A DNA stretch of 64,000 bases from Paenibacillus sediminis (GCF_017873765.1 NZ_JAGGKP010000001.1:1178001-1242000); one strand, 5' to 3'. Positions 1 through 8,775 are shown, counted from the stretch's first letter. A program made the numbers and translations. The notes: a model not told the origin generated them from the letters alone.

Positions 1-843
1 TGCCCATAATTTTATATGATTCTTCATTGTCCAATTTAATAGAGTCGTATCTGTGTAGTTAGATACAGTCCCCGTCTTTTCGATAAAGAACCATCTAGGA
101 ACTGCTGTATTCACATGAGATTTCTTAATGCTGTCAATAAACTGTGCTGCAGATTGATCGAGCTGCCATCCCATTTGAATGGTTGATGCCGGGTTCGTCT
201 GAATGACTTTAGACCAGTTAGACATATGAAGGACACGATACATTATTGCTGCTGTCTCCTCGCGTGTTAAAGGAGCTTCAGGTCGAAACTCCCCGCCGCT
301 GCCCTTCATCAAACCTAATTGATTCATTTTATTCACTTCGTCAACTGCCCATGATGCCACGTCGTTTGCATCAGAGAATGACAAGTCGGAGTTGACTGCT
401 GAATCTGTATTCTGTTTAAGCGCACGTACTAGAATAACCGCGGCTTCTTGGCGTGTGACCACTTTTTTCGGTGAAAAATAGTGCTCACTCGTTCCTTGCA
501 CCAAGCCCAAGTTGATCGCCGCCTGAACTTCATTGTAAAACCAGGCATTCCCCGGCACATCAACAAATGCAGCAATCTGATTATTCACTGGTTCAACCTT
601 AAGTAATCTATTCATCATCGCAACAAATTCAGCTCTCGTAACTGTTTTATGAGGCTCAAACTGCTGAGGTTTTGTACCAGCAATAATATGCTTATTATAT
701 AAATCAACAATTTCCTGCTTAGCGTAACTATCTGAAATATCTTGAAAAGGTATTGCAGCAGCTGCCAGCGCATTTGAACAAATTGCAACTATCGATATGA
801 CTAGAACAAAAATGACTGTCAATAGCTTGTTCACTAGCTGCAT
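1..843 (-). CDS. SLH-domain secreted protein, C-terminus cut by window edge
   Basis: Start codon is the ATG at 843; the gene runs off the left edge, so only the first 281 residues are visible. A hydrophobic signal peptide (about residues 1-28) is followed by three SLH repeats (about 33-80, 92-142 and 155-205; each has the F-x-D-V/I start and the T-R-x-E end), which bind proteins to the cell-wall polymer. The region after the repeats reads PRWFFIEKTG...IKLWA, which resembles the first strands of GH18-type glycosidase/spore-germination hydrolase domains. The SLH assignment is firm; the GH18-like part is an inference from a short stretch. The protein would sit in the cell envelope. Confidence 0.85.
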   Translation of the reverse strand, partial: MQLVNKLLTVIFVLVISIVAICSNALAAAAIPFQDISDSYAKQEIVDLYNKHIIAGTKPQQFEPHKTVTRAEFVAMMNRLLKVEPVNNQIAAFVDVPGNAWFYNEVQAAINLGLVQGTSEHYFSPKKVVTRQEAAVILVRALKQNTDSAVNSDLSFSDANDVASWAVDEVNKMNQLGLMKGSGGEFRPEAPLTREETAAIMYRVLHMSNWSKVIQTNPASTIQMGWQLDQSAAQFIDSIKKSHVNTAVPRWFFIEKTGTVSNYTDTTLLNWTMKNHIKLWA

Positions 844-981
844 CGCCTTTCTCTTTATATTAAGATTTCATCTCCTATCATATCAAAAAATGATGAATAA
901 TCGTTTGAAAAAATATTGGAAAATGACAATAATCCTCGGTATAATGAGATGTTCAATACTAGAATAAGAAAGGTAGACATC

Positions 982-1899
982 ATGAAACCGAAATCTTCCA
1001 CATCTATGTTTATCCCGTTATTTATCGCAATTGTTGCCGTTTCGTTCTCATCTATTTTTGTGAAATGGTCGGACGCTCCAGCATCTATTCAGGGTATGTA
1101 CCGCTTGTTATTTACCGTTATTCTCATGCTCCCTTTTGGCAGAAAACATGTCAATCAAATTCCATACATAAGTAAACAAAATTGGATTCTACTTATCCTA
1201 TCAGGCTTTTTCTTAGCCCTTCACTTCTTGCTGTGGATGGGTTCCCTGAAATATACAACAGTTGCAAGTTCGACGATGATATTAGCGCTTGAGCCGGTGT
1301 TTGTCATGATCGGATCATTTATTTTATATAAAGAAAAAACAGCCTTATCCTCGCTTCTAGGAATGTTTATTGCAATTGGAGGGGTCGCTTTTATCGCATG
1401 GGGTGATATTGGAGTATCAACTACGCAGTTGTACGGAGATATTTTATCGGTGCTTGGAACTGCCGCAGTTGCCTTTCATATGCTGGCGGGACAAAAAGTA
1501 TTATCCCAAGTTTCTTCATATTTGTACAGCATCATTGTGTTTACATGTGCAGTCGTTGTGTTTGCGGTGTATAACGCAGTTATGGGTATATCATTCACGA
1601 ATTACGAAGCCTCGGATTGGGGAATATTCACTTTGCTGGCAGTCGTGCCAACCGTATTCGGTCATCTTCTATTTAATTGGCTCATGCAATATATTTCTGC
1701 CACGACAGTGTCGATGTCCATATTAGGCGAACCTGTAGGTGCTAGTATTCTGGCATGGATTCTGCTTGGTGAGAGGCTGTCGACTCTTCAAACGATTGGC
1801 GGAGTCTTTACGTTGTTCGGCCTTATTTTGTTTATGCGTACGAAGCAGCATATTCATGAACCGCCGGTAACCAGTCCGTCAATTCAACAGGCTGGATAA
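982..1899 (+). CDS. EamA/DMT-family transporter
   Basis: About 305 residues with ten predicted hydrophobic helices and the duplicated EamA layout of the drug/metabolite transporter superfamily; the helix ends LEPVFVMIGSF and LGEPVGASILAW are the repeated EamA signature. The start at 982 is preferred over the in-frame ATG at 916 because an AAGAAAGG ribosome site lies 8 bases before it and the protein then begins with a helix. The substrate cannot be told from sequence; family members export amino acids, sugars or other metabolites. The gene stands alone and converges with greA, with a long inverted repeat between them. Confidence 0.85.
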   Translation: MKPKSSTSMFIPLFIAIVAVSFSSIFVKWSDAPASIQGMYRLLFTVILMLPFGRKHVNQIPYISKQNWILLILSGFFLALHFLLWMGSLKYTTVASSTMILALEPVFVMIGSFILYKEKTALSSLLGMFIAIGGVAFIAWGDIGVSTTQLYGDILSVLGTAAVAFHMLAGQKVLSQVSSYLYSIIVFTCAVVVFAVYNAVMGISFTNYEASDWGIFTLLAVVPTVFGHLLFNWLMQYISATTVSMSILGEPVGASILAWILLGERLSTLQTIGGVFTLFGLILFMRTKQHIHEPPVTSPSIQQAG

Positions 1900-1904
1900 T
1901 AATC

Positions 1905-1964
1905 GTTTGCGACACAAACGAATAAACGTTCTAGACATCATCAGACATCGTTTGTGTCGCAAAC
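1905..1964. terminator. Long inverted repeat between converging genes
   Basis: Two 16-base arms, GTTTGCGACACAAACG at 1905-1920 and its exact reverse complement at 1949-1964, flank a 28-base loop. Each arm is itself a small hairpin (GTTTG/CAAAC around 5-6 bases). It lies between the stop codons of the EamA gene and greA and is probably a bidirectional terminator, although no strong T-run follows it on either side. Confidence 0.5.
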
Positions 1965-1981
1965 TAAATCACACGAATAAT

Positions 1982-2452
1982 TTATTTGATTTCGAGTATT
2001 TTGTATTGAATAACGCCGTCTGGCGCTGCCACTTCAACGATACTACCGCTCTTTTTACCAACAAGAGCTTGGCCTAACGGACTGACGTATGAAATTTTGT
2101 TATTGGATGGATCTGACTCCGATTGACCTACAATCATGTACTCTAATTCTTCATCGAATTCGAGATCTTTCAGCCTAACGGTCGCTCCAACATAGACGGT
2201 CGATTTATCGGAATTTTCATCTGCAACATGGATGTTTTTTAACATCTTCTCAAGGGTAAGAATTCTGCCTTCGACGAATGCTTGTTCATTTTTAGCTTCA
2301 TCGTATTCCGAGTTCTCACTTAAGTCACCGTATCCAATCGCAGTTTTGATCCGTTCTGCAACTTCTCTGCGTTTCACGGATTTCAAATATTCCAATTCTT
2401 CTTCCAGCTTCGCTAAGCCTTCTCGTGTGACAACAATTTCGTTGTTCTCCAT
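1982..2452 (-). CDS. greA: Transcription elongation factor GreA
   Basis: A 156-residue protein, the usual GreA length. It has the N-terminal coiled coil with the acidic tip ([16 protein letters not shown], about residues 35-50), which reaches into the RNA polymerase secondary channel and triggers transcript cleavage, and the C-terminal FKBP-like domain ([14 protein letters not shown]). The ATG at 2452 is chosen because GGAAGGAATGG precedes it and the protein then starts MENNEIV; an upstream ATG at 2477 has no such support. It acts in the cytoplasm on stalled RNA polymerase. It is transcribed in the same direction as the upstream foldase gene, but a terminator at 2754-2791 separates them. Confidence 0.95.
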   Translation of the reverse strand: MENNEIVVTREGLAKLEEELEYLKSVKRREVAERIKTAIGYGDLSENSEYDEAKNEQAFVEGRILTLEKMLKNIHVADENSDKSTVYVGATVRLKDLEFDEELEYMIVGQSESDPSNNKISYVSPLGQALVGKKSGSIVEVAAPDGVIQYKILEIK

Positions 2453-2753
2453 GTCCCATTCCTTCCTTTCTCTATGCATCGATAATTGTGCTCACAATTT
2501 TATAATGGTAGCATACCCAACAATACAGTCAAGTAAAAAACATGAACTTGTCAATGAATGGTAACTTTTACCCATTAATTTTGTTTTAAAACGAACCGAG
2601 TTAAACTAAATTAAGAAAATAATAGATTGGAGTAGGATATCGGCAACTTATCTCACAATTGGCTGTTCGGTCTACTCCGTGCAGACATTGTTTTGCCAGG
2701 CCGCGATATCAGTTGGCTAAGCCTTATGTGAATCATCACATATGCAATATAAA
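2453..2753. other. Non-coding gap upstream of greA
   Basis: No credible gene. It must hold the greA promoter. A GGAGTAG...CTACTCC inverted repeat (2629-2635 and 2672-2678) and an imperfect GATATCGGC / CCGCGATATC pair suggest some folding, but no known riboswitch or T-box motif is visible. Confidence 0.4.
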
Positions 2754-2791
2754 TACCCCCTTAATCGACGTTACCATCGTTTGAGGGGGTA
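2754..2791 (-). terminator. Terminator of the parvulin foldase gene
   Basis: On the minus strand ACCCCCT and AGGGGGT form the stem base around an imperfect inner stem, followed by a T-rich tail (ATTTATATT). It lies 16 bases after the stop codon of the foldase gene. Confidence 0.7.
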
Positions 2792-2806
2792 ATAAATATT
2801 TATAGG

Positions 2807-3886
2807 TTATTTTGTTGTAGTCGCGTCTGTTGTTGCTTTAGCTGCATCTTTATTGGCACTTTCCAATGTGTTGGAGATGTCTGCTTTAGCTTTCAATTGT
2901 TCAATCCAAGTGTTATATTTGTTGCTAACTTCTTGAGAGATTAGAGTATCTTTAATTTCAGCCTTTTTCTCTTCCAAAGTTGCTGTATGAGCTGGTTTAT
3001 GATCTTCTACTTTAATGATATGGTATCCATGCTCAGATTTAACGATACCGCTAATCTCACCTACTTTAGTTGAGAATGCTGCATCTTCAAATTCTTTGAC
3101 CATATCGCCGCGTGAGAAGTATCCAAGTTCTCCGCCTTTATCTTTAGAGCCTGGATCGATTGATTTTTCTTTCGCGAGTGTTGCAAAATCAGCACCACTT
3201 TTCAGCTGTTGCAAAATTTGTTTTGCTTCTGCTTCGGTTTTCACCAAGATATGAGAAGCTTTAACTTGTTCTGGGGTATTATAAGATGCTTTGTTCTGTT
3301 CATAATATTGTTTGATTTGATCATCCGTTACTTTGACTTGAGGCTCAAGCAGCTTTCTAACTTCTACTTGGAATTTCATTTGATCTTTGAATTGATCGTA
3401 AGTCATACCATAGTAGTTCTCGATTGCCTGTTTGAACTCTTCATCCGAGCCAAATCCTTCTTTCATCTTCGCAAGCTCTTTGTTGATGTCATCTTCTGTA
3501 ACTTTAATGCCAGCTTTATCTGCTTCCTGTTTCACGAGTTCCTGTGTAATCATATTATCTAAAGTCTTTGCTCCGCCTGCTTTAACGAGTTCTTTATAGA
3601 AATCATCTTTAGTGATCTTAGTGCCATTTACAGTAGCAACGGTTTCGTTGCCTCCAGTGAATTTTGTAAGAATTACGATAATTAAAGCTGCAGCTAGTAT
3701 AATAGAGATACCCATCCAAATCTTGTTGCTTCCTTTATGGGAAGGGGCAGCAGCAACTGCACTTTCTTGTTCAGCTGTTTCATTTTCCAAGTTATTGTCT
3801 GCTTGTTCATTCGTTTCAACAATATCAGCAGATTGCTCTTTATTGCTTGTCCCCTCTTCTGTCTCCCACTGTTCTTTCTCGCTCAT
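2807..3886 (-). CDS. Membrane-anchored parvulin-type peptidyl-prolyl isomerase (PrsA/SurA-like foldase)
   Basis: A 359-residue protein: acidic cytoplasmic N-terminus (1-50), one transmembrane helix (about 57-74), a SurA-N-like chaperone region (about 80-200) and a parvulin domain (about 205-300; ASHILVK..., GGELGYFSRGDMVKEFEDAAF, HGYHIIKVED). Parvulin foldases help secreted proteins fold outside the membrane. Classical PrsA is a lipoprotein with a lipobox cysteine; here there is no cysteine and no cleavable signal peptide, so the anchor is a signal-anchor helix. A low-complexity Ala/Thr/Lys tail ends the protein. It is a single gene with its own terminator. Confidence 0.88.
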   Translation of the reverse strand: MSEKEQWETEEGTSNKEQSADIVETNEQADNNLENETAEQESAVAAAPSHKGSNKIWMGISIILAAALIIVILTKFTGGNETVATVNGTKITKDDFYKELVKAGGAKTLDNMITQELVKQEADKAGIKVTEDDINKELAKMKEGFGSDEEFKQAIENYYGMTYDQFKDQMKFQVEVRKLLEPQVKVTDDQIKQYYEQNKASYNTPEQVKASHILVKTEAEAKQILQQLKSGADFATLAKEKSIDPGSKDKGGELGYFSRGDMVKEFEDAAFSTKVGEISGIVKSEHGYHIIKVEDHKPAHTATLEEKKAEIKDTLISQEVSNKYNTWIEQLKAKADISNTLESANKDAAKATTDATTTK

Positions 3887-4178
3887 TCTGTGTAAAACTC
3901 CCTTCTTAATGTATCAAAACATAGTTCTTACTCTAAGTTACTTTATCAGATTATAAGAAAACAAACCTTAAGAAAAGATAAAATTTCTACCACCATTCTA
4001 CTTTTTCCAATATTTAGTATGCATATTCAATGATAAAGCACTCGTCCCTTCTTATTCTATAGATCATAACATTTCTCCTGCTTTTTAGTCGAATTTTGTA
4101 CGCATATGTTTAAAAGTGGAACCGCATAATAAGGTTTATCTGTACACGATAATACATCTTGCGGAGGATTCAAATTCA

Positions 4179-4973
4179 ATGAATAAATTACAGCAATGGG
4201 TAATGCTTATTGCCATCTTTCTGCTCTTTCCAAATTCGAGCTGGGCTGCAGTGCCTGTCGAACAACGAAGCCGTGATTATTACGAATCGCATGGCAGTGT
4301 CATATGGGAAGTCCCAACAGAAGAGAAGGTTATAGCCCTAACATTTGATGACGGTCCGGATCCGAAGCAAACACCGATGATCTTGGACTTATTGAAGCAG
4401 TATGATGCGAAAGCTACATTTTTCGTCGTAGGTGAACAATTACAATTGTACCCTGAGATTGGGAAAAGAGAAGTTAGAGAAGGCCATGAAATTGGCAACC
4501 ATACATATACTCATCGATATTTCAGTAAGCGCAGCAGCGCTGAGTTAATCGAGAAAGAAATAAAAGATAATGAAAAAGTAATTAAATCGATTATCGGTCA
4601 AAATACTTTTCTCTTTCGGCCGCCTGCTGGATTTTATAACGATACCCTTGTAAATGTATGCAGTAAAAATAGTTTTCTAGTGATTATGTGGTCATGGCAC
4701 CAAGATACGAAGGATTGGCGAAACCCTGGCGTCAATAAAATTGTAAACAAAGTGCTGGGCAATGCTCGTAACGGGGATATTGTGCTCATGCACGATCATG
4801 TCGAGGGAGGAAGATACCAAACCGTTGAGGCGTTGAAACAGATCCTTCCGGAATTGACTCGCAGAGGGTACAAATTGATTACAGTTTCTGATTTGCTCAC
4901 ATACAACAAACATCTATTTCCGGTGGAAAGATTGCCGGCAGAGCATCCGACCCATAAGAAGAGCTCTAATTAA
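4179..4973 (+). CDS. Secreted polysaccharide deacetylase (NodB domain, CE4)
   Basis: 264 residues with a signal peptide (1-23). All CE4 motifs are present: TFDDGPDP (55-62, catalytic Asp and metal Asp), HEIGNHTYTH (103-112, metal His residues), RPPAGF (147-152), the DW motif (179-180) and LMHDH (203-207, catalytic His). These enzymes remove N-acetyl groups from peptidoglycan or chitin-like polymers outside the cell. The ATG at 4179 is chosen over the in-frame start at 4116 because GGAGG at 4163-4167 precedes it and it gives a clean signal peptide. It is close to sporulation-type PdaA/PdaB enzymes, but the exact substrate is not readable. Confidence 0.9.
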   Translation: MNKLQQWVMLIAIFLLFPNSSWAAVPVEQRSRDYYESHGSVIWEVPTEEKVIALTFDDGPDPKQTPMILDLLKQYDAKATFFVVGEQLQLYPEIGKREVREGHEIGNHTYTHRYFSKRSSAELIEKEIKDNEKVIKSIIGQNTFLFRPPAGFYNDTLVNVCSKNSFLVIMWSWHQDTKDWRNPGVNKIVNKVLGNARNGDIVLMHDHVEGGRYQTVEALKQILPELTRRGYKLITVSDLLTYNKHLFPVERLPAEHPTHKKSSN

Positions 4974-4981
4974 TAAGAGAA

Positions 4982-5026
4982 AACCTCCTGAATGATCGAT
5001 CGTCAGAAGCGATCATTCAGAAGGTT
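4982..5026. terminator. Bidirectional terminator
   Basis: A 17-base arm at 4982-4998 (core CTGAATGATCG) pairs with 5010-5026 (core CGATCATTCAG). It is T-rich on both sides and lies between the converging deacetylase and bcp genes. Confidence 0.85.
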
Positions 5027-5048
5027 ATTTTATAAATAAATAAAACTA

Positions 5049-5513
5049 TTAGTTATTCTTAATCGCTTCAAGAACTTCTTGAACGTGACCTTCTACTTCA
5101 ACGGCACGCCATTCTTTCACAAGCTTGCCATCTTCATCAATTAAAAACGTGGAACGTTCGATACCCATAAATTCATTACCATCAATATTTCTAAGTTTCC
5201 ACACGCCAAATTGCTCAGATACTTTATGGTCTGTATCAGACAATAGAAGGAATGGAAGCTGGTGTTTAGCGATAAATTCATCATGGGATTTCAGATCGTC
5301 AGCGCTAATCCCTAAAATTTCAGTGTTGTAGTTTTTAAACTGACCATTGAAATCCCTAAAATCGCAAGATTCCGTTGTGCAGCCTGGTGTCATATCTTTT
5401 GGATAGAAATAAATAACGACTTTCTTTCCTTTATAATCGTGCAAAGATACTTCTTGTCCATTGGAAGCAGGAAGTGTAAAGTCTACAACTTGTCCAATTT
5501 GTACATGAGCCAT
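5049..5513 (-). CDS. bcp: Thioredoxin-dependent thiol peroxidase (Bcp/PrxQ)
   Basis: A 154-residue peroxiredoxin. The PGCTTESC motif holds the peroxidatic cysteine (PxxxTxxC pattern) and, five residues later, the resolving cysteine of the BCP/PrxQ subfamily. It reduces hydrogen peroxide and organic hydroperoxides in the cytoplasm using thioredoxin. A strong AAGGAG ribosome site precedes the ATG. It lies 84 bases downstream of the VOC gene on the same strand and could be co-transcribed with it. Confidence 0.95.
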   Translation of the reverse strand: MAHVQIGQVVDFTLPASNGQEVSLHDYKGKKVVIYFYPKDMTPGCTTESCDFRDFNGQFKNYNTEILGISADDLKSHDEFIAKHQLPFLLLSDTDHKVSEQFGVWKLRNIDGNEFMGIERSTFLIDEDGKLVKEWRAVEVEGHVQEVLEAIKNN

Positions 5514-5597
5514 ATGTGTTTGATCTCCTTTTTCTTATGCATTATTTTATATAATTAAGACCTCTCCATTGGCATATTGTGGAGCGAATCATTAATC

Positions 5598-6287
5598 TTA
5601 GGTTGAGTATATCACATTGGATGAAGATCGCCTAATGACGACTTGATCCCCGTCCTGTTCAAAACAAAGTGTTCCAAGCCCTTTAACCGTTGCTTTGACA
5701 TCGTAAAAATGAGCATTTTTATTAGAATAGAGCCAGCGACGTCCTTCTTTTACAATAATGAACAACCCGTGCTCATCCCCAACGGGATTAAAATTCTCTT
5801 CTGCATTCCAGCTCGGAATACCAAGCTCATTTAATTGATGTACTATAGCGTGAATATCAGATGTCACAACACCGACTTCACTTACGTACAAAAAATCTTT
5901 GGGCGAGAACGGATGATTCACAGCATTATTCAAATTATGGCGTGCGATAAATTCAACAATGTTGCCTGCAGGATCATAGAAATAGACAGAATGCGAATTC
6001 CATTCTACACAATCGTACACAATTTCTCCCACTTCTTCGGCAAAATCAACTTTGGTTGATGCCCATTCCACAGCTTCGGCGAATTTGTTCTCTGGAATAT
6101 TGAATGTAAAGTGATAGAACGGATCTGTCTCACTCTGTTTGTATTGAAACGTAAGGAGCGTCTGTCCGACCTTTACTGTGAAGTGGCTGTCTCCTTGATC
6201 CACTAATTCAAAAGGAAATACCTTTGTATAGAAATGACGAGTCTCTTCTAACTGATTCGTTAATAGCGTTAATTGTTCAATAATCAT
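5598..6287 (-). CDS. Two-domain VOC (glyoxalase/extradiol) family protein
   Basis: 229 residues with two vicinal-oxygen-chelate modules: residues 1-115 (LTNQLEETRHFYTKVF..., DPAGNIVEFIAR) and about 130-190 (VGVVTSDIHAIVHQL..., EGRRWLYS). Likely metal ligands are the His/Glu residues in FYHFTFNI, HSVYFYDP and NIVEFI. VOC proteins bind divalent metals and act as ring-cleaving dioxygenases, lyases, isomerases or antibiotic-binding proteins. It follows ribD on the same strand after 60 bases. The layout reminds me of the toxoflavin-degrading TflA branch, which would fit next to pteridine/flavin precursor genes, but that is only a suggestion. Confidence 0.75.
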   Translation of the reverse strand: MIIEQLTLLTNQLEETRHFYTKVFPFELVDQGDSHFTVKVGQTLLTFQYKQSETDPFYHFTFNIPENKFAEAVEWASTKVDFAEEVGEIVYDCVEWNSHSVYFYDPAGNIVEFIARHNLNNAVNHPFSPKDFLYVSEVGVVTSDIHAIVHQLNELGIPSWNAEENFNPVGDEHGLFIIVKEGRRWLYSNKNAHFYDVKATVKGLGTLCFEQDGDQVVIRRSSSNVIYST

Positions 6288-6346
6288 TTTATAATCAACC
6301 TAACTCTAGTGATGTTTATAATCTACGCAGCGAGATTAAGGTGATT

Positions 6347-7450
6347 TTACCGTTTTGGATATGCTGTGATGCAAATGTCCTGACCGAATGTTTGTATGGA
6401 ATGGATCTCAACGTCCAGCGCTTGATCCATCCGGTTCACATCTTGACCAGCAAACGGCGTTAAGGAATGACGTCCACCTAAAATTTTCGGAGCAATATAG
6501 ATCATGAATTTATGAATTAGACCAGCTCTTAAGAACGCGCCGTGTATTTCACTACCGCCTTCTACAAGGACATCGGTTATACCTTTATCATATAATTTAG
6601 ACATCGCTGCAGCGAGATCAACCCCACTGTCTGAAGCTTCGGTATAAATAATTTCTACACCTTTCGCCTCTAAAGCAGCTGCTTTATCTGCATTCGCACC
6701 CTCAGCCGCAATAATGATCGTAGGCGCTGCTGTACAATCTGTAACTTTGGCGTCTATAGGAGTACGGAGATGGGAGTCAACAATAACTCGAATCGGATTT
6801 TTCCCGCCTTCAGGCAGACGTGTCGTCAGACTTGGATTATCTGCAAGCACCGTGCCGATGCCTACTAATATTGCATCTACTTCATTACGGAGGTGATGCA
6901 CAGACAAGCGAGCTTCTTCACCAGTAATCCACTGGGAATGCCCACCTTGAGCAGCAATTTTACCATCTAAGGTCATCGCAACTTTCGAAATGACAAAAGG
7001 TGTCTTATGAAGCATATTATGAATAAAACGTTCATTAAGGAGCTTTGCTTCTTCCTCGCAGACCCCAACCTCAACCTCGATGCCTGCTTCGCGCAACATG
7101 TTAATCCCTCTTCCAGCTACTTGAGGGTTAGGGTCTTGCATGGCAACAACGACGCGAGCCACGCCAGAACTTCTCACAAGCTCTGCGCATGGCGGCGTCT
7201 TACCATAGTGCGAACAAGGCTCCAGGGTCACATATAATGTAGCTCCCTTAGCGTGATCTCCAGCCATACGGAAAGCATGCACTTCTGCATGAGGCTCGCC
7301 TGCTTTCCGATGGATACCTGAGCCAACAATGACGCCGTCCTTCACAATTAAAGCGCCGACTACCGGATTTGGATTCGTGTTTCCTTTTGCTGTTGCCGCT
7401 AAGTCGAGCGCCATTTTCATAAATGTTTGATCTGTTTTTGCGTTATTCAC
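6347..7450 (-). CDS. ribD: Bifunctional riboflavin biosynthesis protein RibD
   Basis: 367 residues. The N-terminal deaminase has HAE (54-56) and PCSHYGKTPPC (78-88), the zinc site of cytidine-deaminase-like enzymes; the C-terminal half (about 150-365) is the NADPH-dependent pyrimidine reductase (VAMTLDGKIA, GIGTVLADNPSLTTR, VEGGSEIHGAFL). It converts the product of GTP cyclohydrolase II in two steps of riboflavin synthesis. The start is GTG with AAGGAG 8 bases upstream. It lies 12 bases after the GTP cyclohydrolase II gene. The usual partners ribE, ribH and a fused ribBA are absent here, so this looks like an extra supply branch and not the main rib operon. Confidence 0.95.
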   Translation of the reverse strand: MNNAKTDQTFMKMALDLAATAKGNTNPNPVVGALIVKDGVIVGSGIHRKAGEPHAEVHAFRMAGDHAKGATLYVTLEPCSHYGKTPPCAELVRSSGVARVVVAMQDPNPQVAGRGINMLREAGIEVEVGVCEEEAKLLNERFIHNMLHKTPFVISKVAMTLDGKIAAQGGHSQWITGEEARLSVHHLRNEVDAILVGIGTVLADNPSLTTRLPEGGKNPIRVIVDSHLRTPIDAKVTDCTAAPTIIIAAEGANADKAAALEAKGVEIIYTEASDSGVDLAAAMSKLYDKGITDVLVEGGSEIHGAFLRAGLIHKFMIYIAPKILGGRHSLTPFAGQDVNRMDQALDVEIHSIQTFGQDICITAYPKR

Positions 7451-7462
7451 TTTATTCGCTCC

Positions 7463-8209
7463 TTAGACAGATATAGCTCGTTGTCCTTGTGGAATATGAC
7501 CGGACTTATTCACTTTCGTAGCTAGATATTTGCGGTTGTAGTCGGATATGTCACCCCAAAGCGATACGTGTTCTTCAGCAGATAGCCCAGCTTCACGCAA
7601 TGCTTTGAGCTTCTTAGGATTGTTCGTAATCAATTTAACAGGCTTCTCACGCAAGTTGTTTAACACTCGAATAGCTTCTTCATACGAACGAGTATCATCC
7701 TCAAAGCCAAGAGCGTGGTTCGCTTCAACAGTATCGTACCCCTCTTGTTGAAGAAGATAAGCAAAAGATTTCGAGAACAGCCCGATCCCTCTACCCTCAT
7801 GGTTCGCAAGGTAGAATAATGCACCGCTTCCGTTCTCAACGATCATTCGCATCGATTGACGCAATTGGAATCCGCAGTCGCAACGTTTACTTCCGAAAAT
7901 ATCGCCTGTATGGCAAATGCTGTGCATCCGAATGAGCGCTTCATCCGAATTTTCAAAGTCACCATAGACTAATACAGATGATTGTTGAGAAGCTGCCAAA
8001 TTAGCACTTGCGAGCGAATTTAATATATCTTCTTTTTTCGCAGAGGCGCCGTGCAGATTCACCCAGCTATACCATTTGAAATGAACAACTTGATCATCCA
8101 ATTGAACAGGAAGCTCAATCGGACCTACAAGGCACAGATCCTCTTTGTTTGGTTGTGAAAGTATCGTCATTTTATCTTTAAGAAGGTTCATTACTTCATT
8201 CGATATCAT
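7463..8209 (-). CDS. ribA: GTP cyclohydrolase II (stand-alone, RibA-type)
   Basis: 248 residues. Zinc ligands are Cys99, Cys110 and Cys112 (SICHTGDIFGSKRCDC), followed by the catalytic region YLANHEGRGIGL. It opens GTP to the pyrimidine precursor of riboflavin. It lacks the DHBP synthase half found in the fused Bacillus RibBA. The start at 8209 is chosen over 8245 because a GGAG site lies 7 bases before it and none precedes 8245. It leads the ribA-ribD unit and is transcribed away from an HxlR regulator gene. No FMN riboswitch is visible upstream; instead there is a TTACT-N7-AGTAA operator. Confidence 0.92.
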   Translation of the reverse strand: MISNEVMNLLKDKMTILSQPNKEDLCLVGPIELPVQLDDQVVHFKWYSWVNLHGASAKKEDILNSLASANLAASQQSSVLVYGDFENSDEALIRMHSICHTGDIFGSKRCDCGFQLRQSMRMIVENGSGALFYLANHEGRGIGLFSKSFAYLLQQEGYDTVEANHALGFEDDTRSYEEAIRVLNNLREKPVKLITNNPKKLKALREAGLSAEEHVSLWGDISDYNRKYLATKVNKSGHIPQGQRAISV

Positions 8210-8298
8210 ATGATTACTCCAATCTCCAAAAGTTCTGGATAACATTTATTTTTAATCTATAGTAATAATAATCTATATTTTGTTACATTGGTATCTCA

Positions 8299-8315
8299 TT
8301 ACTTTATGTAAGTAA
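8299..8315. promoter_or_regulatory. HxlR/YodB-type operator
   Basis: TTACTTTATGTAAGTAA is an inverted repeat TTACT-N7-AGTAA between the divergent GTP cyclohydrolase II and hxlR genes. It matches 14 of 17 positions of the site at 46991-47007 beside the second hxlR gene. The form agrees with the TACT-N7-AGTA operators described for YodB/CatR of Bacillus subtilis. A further AACTA...TAGTT pair at 8363-8384 may be a second site. Confidence 0.6.
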
Positions 8316-8421
8316 GTATAGATAAATAATTTATATATGTCAAGTAATGGAGTTTTATAAGATAACTATATGTAAAGAAGTAGTTTTAGGGTATAATTAG
8401 TTATATAGTGAGGTGATGAGC

Positions 8422-8775
8422 ATGAATCAAACGGAGTTATGCCCAAGATTTGAAAAAGGTATGGAAATGTTAAACAGACGTTGGACAGGTTTGATTATTT
8501 ATCAGCTTCTTTCAGGTCCGAAGCGCTTCTGTACCATTGAATCGTCTCTTCCGATCAGCGGCAGACTTTTGTCCGAACGGTTAAAAGATCTTGAACAAGA
8601 AGGCGTCGTGAAAAGACATGTATACCCAGAAACTCCAGTCCGTATTGAATACTCTTTGACACCGAAAGGACTTGCTTTAGAACCTGTCATAAGAGGTATT
8701 CAAGAATGGTCTACAGCATGGGTTGAACTTGATTCCACAGCAGCAACGGACGATCCGCTTGTGAAGGAAGCTTAA
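8422..8775 (+). CDS. HxlR-family redox-type transcriptional regulator
   Basis: A 117-residue winged-helix protein of the HxlR family (LCPRFEKGMEMLNRRWTG..., ISGRLLSERLKDLEQEGVV). The conserved N-terminal cysteine (Cys7 here) is the residue that senses quinones, diamide or hypochlorite in YodB, CatR and HypR. The start at 8422 follows GAGGTGAT at a normal distance; in-frame starts at 8413 and 8416 lie within the ribosome site. It is divergent from ribA-ribD and probably controls it and itself through the operator at 8299. It is closely similar to the regulator at 47118, and both read LCPRFEKGM near the N-terminus. Confidence 0.88.
   Translation: MNQTELCPRFEKGMEMLNRRWTGLIIYQLLSGPKRFCTIESSLPISGRLLSERLKDLEQEGVVKRHVYPETPVRIEYSLTPKGLALEPVIRGIQEWSTAWVELDSTAATDDPLVKEA

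Noticed and set aside
2629..2740. Structured RNA or riboswitch upstream of greA
   Set aside because: One 7-bp inverted repeat and a few weak pairings only; no known motif.
8210..8421. FMN riboswitch upstream of the GTP cyclohydrolase II gene
   Set aside because: The AT-rich gap has none of the conserved RFN segments; only the HxlR-type operator was found.
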